From NCBI GenBank assembly GCA_016297585.1, contig JAEDGJ010000105.1, positions 1-8,539 of the forward strand: a DNA stretch of 8,539 nucleotides. The letters run 5' to 3'. Positions 1 to 5,728 of this stretch are shown one piece after another. This DNA is from Clostridiaceae bacterium (GTDB taxonomy: Bacteria > Bacillota > Clostridia > Oscillospirales > QAMX01). The position numbers and the translations under genes are program-made. The notes below the pieces were generated by a model. The model was given only the letters and a program-made list of their open reading frames with translations. It did no database searches and was not told the origin of the DNA. Each line of letters starts with the position of its first letter. Positions within the stretch are counted from its first letter, which is position 1.

Positions 1-987
1 GCTGACGCCGGAGAGCTGCGAGGGGAACAGGGAGCGGAGCTTCGGGTAGAAAAATTCGACAAAGGGCTCGGAACGGCCGATGATGTTCTCGTAGAAGCGC
101 GACTGGCTTTCGTGGATGGACATCGACGCGCCGCCGGAGAGGCTCGTGTATTCGTAGCGCGCGTCGTAGTTCAGCTCGTAGAGCGCGTGTCCGCCTTCGT
201 GGAGGGCGGAATAGATGGACGAGGCGATGTTGTCGCGGTAGTAGTGCGTCGCGATGCGCACGTTCCGGCGGTCGAAGGTGATCTGGAACGGGTGCTCGGT
301 CTCCGCGACGGCGCAGTTTCCGGTCGGGATGCCCATGACGCCGAGCAGATAGGCGGTCATCTCGCGCTGCGCCGGGACGGGGTAGTCGCGGTACAGGAAG
401 GAATCGTCCGGCGCGGGACGGGAGGAGACAGCGTGGAGCAGCGGGACGATCTCCGCGCGGAGGGAATCGAAGAAGCGGTCGAGAAAGGACATCGTAAGCC
501 CCCGCTCATAGCGGTCGAGCAGCACGTCGTAGGCGGGACGGGACGCGTCGTAGTAACCGGCAAAGCGGCGGGAGGTCTCGACGATCTTTTCCAGATACGG
601 GCAGAAGAGCGCGAAATCGTTTGTCTCCTTGGCGCGGTGCCAGGTGTCCTCGGCGTCGCTCGTCAGCGTCGCGAACGCGGCGTACTCGTCCTCGGGGATG
701 CTGTTCATCCACGCGAGGTTTCTCTCGAGCTCCTCGGCCTCGCGGCGGATGACGGGGTCGCATTCCGGGCATTCGAGCAGGAACCGGAGCAGCCCGCGCG
801 TCTCGTCCGAGACGAGCAGGGAGTGGTTCCACGCGGAGAGCTCTCCGAGCGCGACGCCGCGGCCTTCGGAGGTGTCGCGCGGCGCGACGGTGGCGGAGTC
901 GAGATAGACGGCGTTTTCCGCGTAGGCCAGCGCAAAGAGCCGGCGTTCCAGCGTGCGCAGCCGTTCGGCGGCGGTTTTGTAATCCAT
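1..987 (-). CDS. M32 family metallocarboxypeptidase (thermostable carboxypeptidase Taq type), C-terminus cut by window edge
   Basis: This is the N-terminal 329 residues of an M32 zinc carboxypeptidase, a cytosolic enzyme that removes C-terminal amino acids from peptides. The zinc motif HEGGH is at residues 263-267. A second conserved motif, HESQSRFYEN, starts at residue 292, and its Glu293 is the expected third zinc ligand; the 26-residue spacing from His267 is the one I recall for the family. The stretch FDRRNVRIATHYYRDN, just before the zinc motif, matches the family's substrate-binding region. Family members are about 500 residues, so roughly a third is missing past position 1. There is no signal peptide. 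The ATG at 985-987 is preceded by an AAGGGGG-type ribosome site about 11 bases upstream. It is transcribed from its own strong promoter, divergent from the URO-D-like gene. Bacillus YpwA is a family relative. Family assignment is near certain; physiological substrates are unknown. Confidence 0.95.
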   Translation of the reverse strand, partial: MDYKTAAERLRTLERRLFALAYAENAVYLDSATVAPRDTSEGRGVALGELSAWNHSLLVSDETRGLLRFLLECPECDPVIRREAEELERNLAWMNSIPEDEYAAFATLTSDAEDTWHRAKETNDFALFCPYLEKIVETSRRFAGYYDASRPAYDVLLDRYERGLTMSFLDRFFDSLRAEIVPLLHAVSSRPAPDDSFLYRDYPVPAQREMTAYLLGVMGIPTGNCAVAETEHPFQITFDRRNVRIATHYYRDNIASSIYSALHEGGHALYELNYDARYEYTSLSGGASMSIHESQSRFYENIIGRSEPFVEFFYPKLRSLFPSQLSGVS

Positions 988-1013
988 ATGGGTGACAGCC
1001 CCCTTTTTGTCAG

Positions 1014-1025
1014 CCGGTAAACCGG
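1014..1025. repeat. Short inverted repeat in the M32 gene leader
   Basis: CCGGT and ACCGG flank a 2-base centre. The repeat lies between the predicted start of transcription (about 1032) and the ribosome-binding site of the M32 gene. It could be a small operator or may be chance. No repressor is encoded in the window, and nothing further supports a function. Confidence 0.3.
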
Positions 1026-1038
1026 AATCTTTACGTGC

Positions 1039-1067
1039 ATTATACCGCAGCGGGGAAACGATGTCAA
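1039..1067 (-). promoter_or_regulatory. Perfect-consensus SigA promoter for the M32 carboxypeptidase gene
   Basis: Read on the minus strand, TTGACA (1067-1062) is followed by a 17-base spacer and TATAAT (1044-1039), an exact match to the housekeeping consensus in both boxes and spacing. Transcription would begin near 1032, leaving a leader of about 45 bases before the ATG at 987. In such a GC-rich genome a chance match of this quality is unlikely. The start site is inferred. Confidence 0.85.
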
Positions 1068-1080
1068 GGACGGTTGACAT
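1061..1080. promoter_or_regulatory. Inverted repeat formed by two back-to-back -35 boxes
   Basis: ATGTCAA and TTGACAT are perfect 7-base inverted arms separated by six bases (1068-1073). The inner six bases of each arm are exactly the -35 boxes of the two divergent promoters. Two RNA polymerase molecules could hardly bind at once with -35 boxes this close, so the layout predicts mutual exclusion. It would also be a natural site for a dimeric regulator covering both promoters. The repeat and its position are seen; the regulatory meaning is inferred. Confidence 0.6.
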
Positions 1081-1102
1081 TTTGCGGGACTTGCGGTATC
1101 AT
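1074..1102 (+). promoter_or_regulatory. SigA promoter for the URO-D-like gene and nadE
   Basis: TTGACA (1074-1079), a 17-base spacer and TATCAT (1097-1102) form a near-consensus housekeeping promoter with one mismatch in the -10 box. Transcription would begin near 1109, giving a leader of roughly 40 bases. The leader contains a weak AT-rich hairpin, with GGTTTT at 1112-1117 and AAAACC at 1123-1128, just before the ribosome site. The promoter is expected to drive both genes, as nadE follows after only 22 bases. Confidence 0.8.
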
Positions 1103-1133
1103 AAGAGCGCGGGTTTTATGAAAAAACCATCTC

Positions 1134-1142
1134 GGGGAGGAG
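1134..1142 (+). promoter_or_regulatory. Shine-Dalgarno site deciding the start of the URO-D-like gene
   Basis: GGGGAGGAG ends at 1142. Two adjacent ATG codons follow, at 1146 and 1149. The spacing is 3 bases to the first and 6 bases to the second, so the second is the better start. The difference is a single methionine. Confidence 0.7.
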
Positions 1143-1148
1143 TTCATG

Positions 1149-2282
1149 ATGCGATATACAACGGCGGACGCCATTTTGGCCGATGCGCGGGCGAGACGTG
1201 CGCAGTTCGAGGAAGCAAAGCGGGCGCAGGAGGCGGTCTGGAGAAAGGTGCCGGGCGCGCGGCCGCCGTTGCTGCTGTCCGTGCACACGGAAACGGAGCT
1301 GCCGCCCTACAGCACCAAGCAGACGCATTATGACCGGGAAAAGATGCTCATCTCCCAGCTTCCTGCCTTTGCGTCGTCGGTGCGCGGCTCGGGCTGCGTG
1401 CCGTCGGTGCGCGCGAACATGGGCTGCGGCATCTTTGCGACGCCGCTGGGGATCCGTCAGGAGCTCTACGACGATAAGATGCCGTGGGTGCAGGAGCGGC
1501 TGCCCAGAGAGACGATCGCGCGGCTGACGCCGGACGACATCCGCATCCCGGAGGACCCGTCGACGGAGTTCGGCGCGGGACTCGCCGCGATGCGGTATAT
1601 GGCGGGCGCGCTCGAGGGGACGGGCGGCATGGTCTTTCCGCTCGACCTGCAGAGCCCGTTCACGCTCGCGCATCTGTGCTTCGGCGACGACATCTTCTAC
1701 GAGGTCTACGACGATCCGGAGTTCGTCGCGCATCTGTGCGAGCTGACGCTGGACGCGGTCATCAAGGGCTTTGACGCGTGCCTGTCCGTCATGCCGGACG
1801 CGGAGCGGTATGTCGCGCACTACAACAACCTCGTCATCCCCCGCGATATGGGCGGCATCAAGCTGAGCGAGGACACGTCGACGCTGCTGTCCGAGCCGCT
1901 GCTGCGGGAGTTCACGGAGCCGTTTATGAACCGGCTGTTCGACCGGTTCGGCGGCGGGTATGTCCACTACTGCGGGCAGAACGCGCATCTGTACGACCTG
2001 GTGCTGCGTACCCCGAAGGCGTGGGGGCTCAATTTCGGCAATCCGGAGAAGCACGACATGCCGAAGGTGCTCGGCGAGCTGGCGGCTGCGGATAAAATAT
2101 ACTACGGCGCGCTGCCGATGGAGAATCCGGAGGAGCCGTATGCCGATTTCGTGCGGTATCTGCGCGCGTCGTACCGGGACGGCGTGTTCCATCTGCTGCT
2201 GGCATTCTCCTGCGGCGAGGAACGGCGCGAACGGGTGCTCGAGGACTGGGAACGCGCGGTGGACGCGGTCATCAAAGCGTAA
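1149..2282 (+). CDS. Uroporphyrinogen decarboxylase-family protein, corrinoid/zinc methyltransferase-like
   Basis: This 377-residue protein belongs to the URO-D superfamily (PF01208), which covers HemE and the MtaA/MtbA-type cobalamin methyltransferases. The middle segment PLDLQSPFTLAHLCFGDD, followed by a DDPEFVAHL helix, is typical. It lacks the N-terminal MRQAGR-like motif of true HemE, so heme synthesis is unlikely. His273 and Cys275 (in HYCGQ) and Cys355 (in AFSCGEE) fit the H-x-C...C zinc pattern of methyltransferases that act on a corrinoid-bound or thiol methyl group. There is no signal peptide or membrane segment. No corrinoid protein or reactivase lies within the window, so its substrate is unknown. 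The start at 1149 is chosen on ribosome-site spacing; 1146 is possible. It is the first gene of a unit with nadE. Family is secure; function is inference. Confidence 0.9.
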   Translation: MRYTTADAILADARARRAQFEEAKRAQEAVWRKVPGARPPLLLSVHTETELPPYSTKQTHYDREKMLISQLPAFASSVRGSGCVPSVRANMGCGIFATPLGIRQELYDDKMPWVQERLPRETIARLTPDDIRIPEDPSTEFGAGLAAMRYMAGALEGTGGMVFPLDLQSPFTLAHLCFGDDIFYEVYDDPEFVAHLCELTLDAVIKGFDACLSVMPDAERYVAHYNNLVIPRDMGGIKLSEDTSTLLSEPLLREFTEPFMNRLFDRFGGGYVHYCGQNAHLYDLVLRTPKAWGLNFGNPEKHDMPKVLGELAAADKIYYGALPMENPEEPYADFVRYLRASYRDGVFHLLLAFSCGEERRERVLEDWERAVDAVIKA

Positions 2283-2304
2283 AGCAAAAGGGTTTGGGGA
2301 TAGT

Positions 2305-4212
2305 ATGAAATACGGATTTATTAAAGTCGCGGCCGTTACGCCGAAAACCTGCGTGGCGGATACGGCATACAACGCAAAAGCGATCGCGGAGGCGATCCGG
2401 AACGCGGCGGCTGCCGGCGCGCGGATCGTCGTGACGCCGGAGCTGGGGCTGACGGCGTATACCTGCTCGGACCTGTTTCTGCAGGACACGCTGCTAGACG
2501 GCGCGGAACGGGGACTTGCCGCGGTACTGGAGGCCTGCGCGGCGCTGGACGTGCTCTATGCCGTCGGCTGCCCGGTGCGGGTGGGCGGCAAGCTGTATAA
2601 CTGCGCCGCCGTTGCGCATGGCGGGACGCTTCTCGGACTCGTGCCGAAGACGCATCTGCCGAATTACGGCGAGTTTTACGAGCTGCGCCACTTTACCCCC
2701 GCCGGGGAGGCGGTGCAGACGGTGCGCTTTGCCGGTCAGGAGGCGCCGTTCGGGACGCGGCTTCTGTTCCGCTGCGCGTATTTTACCGCCGCCGCGGAGA
2801 TCTGCGAGGATCTGTGGGCGCCCTGTCCGCCGTCCGTTGCGCACGCGATGGCGGGCGCGGACGTCATCCTGAACCTGTCGGCGTCGGACGAGACGATCGG
2901 CAAGGACGACTACCGCCGGGAGCTCGTGCGCGGGCAGTCCGCGCGGCTGCACTGCGCCTATCTGTACGCGGACGCCGGGATGGGGGAGAGCTCGACCGAC
3001 ATGGTATTTGCGTCGCACAACCTCATCGCGGAGGACGGCGCGCTGCTTGCCCAGACCGCGCTGTTCGGCGACGGCGTCGCGATGACGGAGATCGACGTGC
3101 AGCGGCTCACGTTCGAGCGCCGGCGCTCCAATTCGTTCCCGGCAGCAGCGGACGAGGGGTACCGGACGGTGCCGTTTGAGATGGAGCCCGGAAAAACCGT
3201 GCTGACGCGGCCGGTTTCGCGCACGCCCTTCATTCCGGACGACACGCGCGACCGCGAAAACCGCTGCGAGACGATCCTGAACATCCAGAGCGAGGGACTT
3301 GCGCGCCGGCTGTCGCATGCGCACTGCAAAACCGCCGTCGTCGGCATTTCGGGGGGACTTGACTCGTGTCTGGCGCTCCTCGTCGCCGTGCGCGCGATGA
3401 AAAAGCTCGCAAGACCCGCGTCCGACGTCATCGCGGTCACGATGCCCTGCTTCGGTACGACGAAGCGCACGCGTGGGAACGCGGAGGTATTAACGCAGGA
3501 GCTCGGCGCGACGCTGCGGACAGTCGACATCGCGGCCGTGGTGTCCCAGCATTTCGCGGACATCGGGCATGACCCGGAAAACCACAACGTCGTCTTCGAA
3601 AACGCGCAGGCGCGCGCGCGCACCTATGTGCTGATGGACATCGCCAACGCGGAGGGCGGGCTCGTCGTCGGTACGGGCGACCTGTCGGAGCTCGCGCTCG
3701 GCTGGGCGACCTATAACGGCGACCATATGTCGATGTACGGCGTGAACGCGTCCGTGCCGAAGACGCTGATCCGGCATATCGTGCGCTACTGCGCCGACCG
3801 CGCGGGAGAGGGGACGCTGCGGCGCGTGCTGCTGGACATCCTCGCGACGCCGGTCAGCCCGGAGCTGCTGCCCGCGAAGGACGGGGAGATCGCGCAGAAG
3901 ACCGAGGATCTCGTCGGCCCCTACGAGCTGCACGATTTCATCCTGTATTACGCGCTGCGCTGGGGTTTTGCGCCGGAAAAGGTGCTTATGCTGCTCGAAT
4001 ACGCGTATGCGGGGACGTACGGCCGCGCAGAGCTCGTGCACTGGCTGCGCAATTTCTACCGCCGGTTCTTTGTGCAGCAGTACAAGCGCTCCTGCCTGCC
4101 CGACGGGCCGAAGGTCGGCTCCGTCGCGCTGTCGCCGCGCGGAGACCTGCGGATGCCGTCGGACGCGTCAGCCGCGCTCTGGCTTCGTGCGGTCGACGCG
4201 CTGGAGGCTTAA
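2305..4212 (+). CDS. nadE: Glutamine-dependent NAD+ synthetase
   Basis: This 635-residue enzyme makes NAD+ from deamido-NAD+ (nicotinic acid adenine dinucleotide), ATP and glutamine, the last step of NAD biosynthesis in the cytosol. Two domains are visible. The N-terminal nitrilase-type glutaminase (about 1-290) carries the Glu-Lys-Cys triad at Glu46 (TPELG), Lys115 (VPKTHLPNYGEFYE) and Cys167 (AEICEDLW). The C-terminal synthetase (about 325-635) carries the ATP-pyrophosphatase loop SGGLDS at 349-354 and GTGDLSELALGWATYNGDHMS from residue 456. Its length and two-domain build match the long bacterial form, which uses glutamine rather than free ammonia. The ATG at 2305 begins the family N-terminus (KYGFIKVAAV) 22 bases after the previous stop, with only a weak GGGGA ribosome site; the same frame is open far upstream, but that part is shadow sequence. 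The 3' end overlaps convergent ylbJ. Confidence 0.97.
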   Translation: MKYGFIKVAAVTPKTCVADTAYNAKAIAEAIRNAAAAGARIVVTPELGLTAYTCSDLFLQDTLLDGAERGLAAVLEACAALDVLYAVGCPVRVGGKLYNCAAVAHGGTLLGLVPKTHLPNYGEFYELRHFTPAGEAVQTVRFAGQEAPFGTRLLFRCAYFTAAAEICEDLWAPCPPSVAHAMAGADVILNLSASDETIGKDDYRRELVRGQSARLHCAYLYADAGMGESSTDMVFASHNLIAEDGALLAQTALFGDGVAMTEIDVQRLTFERRRSNSFPAAADEGYRTVPFEMEPGKTVLTRPVSRTPFIPDDTRDRENRCETILNIQSEGLARRLSHAHCKTAVVGISGGLDSCLALLVAVRAMKKLARPASDVIAVTMPCFGTTKRTRGNAEVLTQELGATLRTVDIAAVVSQHFADIGHDPENHNVVFENAQARARTYVLMDIANAEGGLVVGTGDLSELALGWATYNGDHMSMYGVNASVPKTLIRHIVRYCADRAGEGTLRRVLLDILATPVSPELLPAKDGEIAQKTEDLVGPYELHDFILYYALRWGFAPEKVLMLLEYAYAGTYGRAELVHWLRNFYRRFFVQQYKRSCLPDGPKVGSVALSPRGDLRMPSDASAALWLRAVDALEA

Positions 4213-5346
4213 TACCGCGCCGACCCAGAGGAACGAAAGGCTCCCGAGCAGGGAGGTCCGCAGAGACGAGCCGAAGCTGGCGCCTGACAGCAGGCTTAAC
4301 CGGTCGGTCAGGATGGACGAGGTCTCCGCGGGCAGCGGCATCAGCCGGGAAAACAGGCCGATCAGGCACGCGCTGAGGACGGCCTGCAGGAGCTTCCCGA
4401 CGACATAGGGCTTCATCGCAAGCCCCGAGCCCTCGAGAAAGGTCAGCACCTGGCAGTGGACGCAGAGCCCCGCCCAGCCGAGCATGCAGGCGGCCAGCGC
4501 GAGCTTCGCCGTCAGGTTCGCGGACGCGCCCGCCAGCGACCACAGGCCGGTCGTGACCTCCAGAAAGCCGCGCAGCAGCGCTTCGGCGCGGACGGCGTCC
4601 AGCCCCATGTCCGCGCCCGCGCGTCCGATCAGCGCGGCAAGCGCGGACAGCGCGCCGGAGGCGAACAGCAGATTCGTCAGGACGGCGAAGAGGATGACGA
4701 ACGCCGAAATGCGCAGCACGCCCGCGCCGGCGTCCGTAACGGCGCCGACAAAGGCGGAGGAGAAGCGCTGTGGCTCCTGCTGCGGCGCGTCCGTGCGGCG
4801 CTCGGGCTGCGGCGGGTCGCGGTATTTGTAGAAGCGGAAGCCGATGCCGATGACGGCGGAGGCGAGGACGTGGGCGGCGTAGAGCCACAGCCCCGCGCGT
4901 GCGGAGCCGAACATCCCGGCGCCGACGGCTCCCAGAATGAAGGCAGGGCCGGAGTTGTTGCAGAAGCCGAGCAGCCGCTCCGCTTCGGTGCGGGAGCACG
5001 CGCCGCTGCGGTAGAGGGCGATGGCCGTGCGCGCGCCGACGGGATAGCCGCCGGCGATGCCGAGGACGAAGGCGGCGGCGCAGCGTCCGTTGACGCGGAA
5101 CAGCGTGCGCATCACGGGGCCGAGGACGCGCCCGAGCGCGTCGGCATAGCCGAGAGAGATGCACAAGGAGGACACGATAAAGAACGGAAACAGCGACGGA
5201 ATCAGCAGCTCCAGACATAAAACGACCGCGTTTTTGCCGGTTTCGATGACGCGTTCGGAGTAAAGGAGCAGTCCCGCGGCGGCGGCGGCAAGTCCAAGCG
5301 CGCCGAGAATGCGATAAAGGAAGCCTAATTTGCGTTGGATCCCCAT
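4168..5346 (-). CDS. ylbJ: Sporulation integral membrane protein YlbJ
   Basis: This is a 392-residue polytopic membrane protein of the YlbJ family, which contains nucleoside-recognition (Gate) type segments. In Bacillus subtilis ylbJ is a SigE-controlled mother-cell gene reported to be needed for efficient sporulation; its transported substrate, if any, is unknown. Visible hydrophobic segments lie near residues 10-28, 44-66, 88-108, 133-150, 152-171, 208-230, 283-300, 315-335 and 365-381. Family hallmarks are LIPSLFPFFIVSS (48-60), GIAGGYPVGA (96-105) and FCNNSGPAFILGAV (128-141), with a charged, proline-rich loop near 174-195. The frame is open to an ATG at 5367, but a strong GGGGAGGGG site lies between that codon and the ATG at 5346, so 5346 is the likely start. 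The gene diverges from yqfC, and its last 45 bases overlap the 3' end of nadE. Confidence 0.93.
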   Translation of the reverse strand: MGIQRKLGFLYRILGALGLAAAAAGLLLYSERVIETGKNAVVLCLELLIPSLFPFFIVSSLCISLGYADALGRVLGPVMRTLFRVNGRCAAAFVLGIAGGYPVGARTAIALYRSGACSRTEAERLLGFCNNSGPAFILGAVGAGMFGSARAGLWLYAAHVLASAVIGIGFRFYKYRDPPQPERRTDAPQQEPQRFSSAFVGAVTDAGAGVLRISAFVILFAVLTNLLFASGALSALAALIGRAGADMGLDAVRAEALLRGFLEVTTGLWSLAGASANLTAKLALAACMLGWAGLCVHCQVLTFLEGSGLAMKPYVVGKLLQAVLSACLIGLFSRLMPLPAETSSILTDRLSLLSGASFGSSLRTSLLGSLSFLWVGAVLSLQRVDRTKPERG

Positions 5347-5351
5347 AGAAT
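5323..5351 (+). promoter_or_regulatory. Possible SigE-type promoter for yqfC-yqfD
   Basis: CATAGAAT (5344-5351) matches the Bacillus SigE -10 pattern CATACAAT at seven of eight positions. A weak -35-like GCCTAATT lies at 5323-5330, with a 13-base spacer. Transcription would begin near 5358, about 90 bases before yqfC. The -10 box overlaps the ylbJ start codon on the other strand. SigE control of yqfC and yqfD is known in B. subtilis. The -35 box is poor, so this is a candidate only. Confidence 0.3.
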
Positions 5352-5356
5352 AGTAT

Positions 5357-5365
5357 CCCCTCCCC
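5357..5365 (-). promoter_or_regulatory. Shine-Dalgarno site deciding the ylbJ start
   Basis: On the minus strand GGGGAGGGG lies 10 bases before the ATG at 5346 and inside the longer reading frame that could begin at 5367. No ribosome site precedes 5367. The 5346 start is therefore preferred, which removes seven residues from the longest reading. Confidence 0.75.
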
Positions 5366-5446
5366 ATGCCAAAAGCTTATGCGGCACGCGCGCGGTTTAG
5401 GCGCTCGGGGGACGGATTTTTTTGACGAAATGCGGGGTGCTTTGCT

Positions 5447-5728
5447 ATGCGTGGACTGCGCGGAACCGTTTCCCGGTGGTTTGACATTCCGGAGGACGCG
5501 CTGGGTGCGCCGCGTGTGATCCTGTCGGGAAGCACGCAGGCGACGATTGAAAACGCGGGTGCGATTCTCGAATATTCCCCTGGGTGCCTGCGGGTGCGCG
5601 TGGGTGCAAACGAGGTGGCGGTGACGGGCGAGCGGCTGCGGATCCGCTCGTACACCGGCGCGGCGCTGTGCGTGGAGGGCAGCGTCGAACGGGTGGAGCT
5701 TTGTCAGGGGGTGCGCCGGCCGCTGTGA
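5447..5728 (+). CDS. yqfC: Sporulation protein YqfC (YabP/YqfC family)
   Basis: This is a 93-residue protein, the usual length for YqfC. It is a small beta-rich protein of the YabP/YqfC family (PF07873) made in the mother cell during sporulation in Bacillus; its molecular role is unknown. The segment PRVILSGSTQATIENAGAILEY, followed by a G-x-L-R-V-R...L-R-I-R-S-Y-T-G pattern ending in a VEGSVERVEL strand, is characteristic. There is no signal peptide or membrane helix. The ATG at 5447 is preceded by GGGGTG seven bases upstream. Its TGA stop overlaps the GTG start of yqfD by four bases (GTGA), so the two are probably translationally coupled. The identification is strengthened by the conserved yqfC-yqfD-phoH order. 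Confidence 0.93.
   Translation: MRGLRGTVSRWFDIPEDALGAPRVILSGSTQATIENAGAILEYSPGCLRVRVGANEVAVTGERLRIRSYTGAALCVEGSVERVELCQGVRRPL

Noticed and set aside
112..1020. 302-codon plus-strand reading frame opposite the M32 gene
   Set aside because: The minus strand carries the zinc motifs and a good start. The plus-strand product has shadow-like composition and no ribosome site.
1118..1333. Possible short upstream open frame starting at ATG 1118 in the URO-D leader
   Set aside because: It has no ribosome site and runs long out of frame through the real gene. The AAAAAA after its ATG is better explained by the AT-rich leader.
2093..2098. TAAAAT resembling a -10 box within the URO-D-like gene
   Set aside because: No -35 box or extended -10 TG lies at a suitable distance, and the downstream gene already has an operon promoter.
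1116..2489. 457-codon antisense reading frame across the URO-D-like gene
   Set aside because: It is rich in Arg, His, Ala and Gln, has no recognisable motif, and mirrors a gene with clear family signatures. It also runs antisense into the start of nadE. It is a typical GC-rich shadow frame.
4213..4260. Search for an intrinsic terminator after nadE
   Set aside because: No stable hairpin followed by a T-run was found. The region is the coding end of ylbJ.
4456..5220. 254-codon plus-strand reading frame opposite ylbJ
   Set aside because: The minus strand encodes a coherent membrane protein with YlbJ hallmarks. The opposite frame is a low-complexity Arg/Gly/Ala/Asp sequence.
5374..5381. Minus-strand CATAAGCT as a SigE -10 box for ylbJ
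   Set aside because: It fits the CATAnnnT pattern and would give a start near 5367, but the -35 region has almost no match. The evidence is too weak to list as a feature.
5422..5427. TTGACG resembling a -35 box before yqfC
   Set aside because: The matching -10 position would fall on the yqfC start codon and has no consensus bases.
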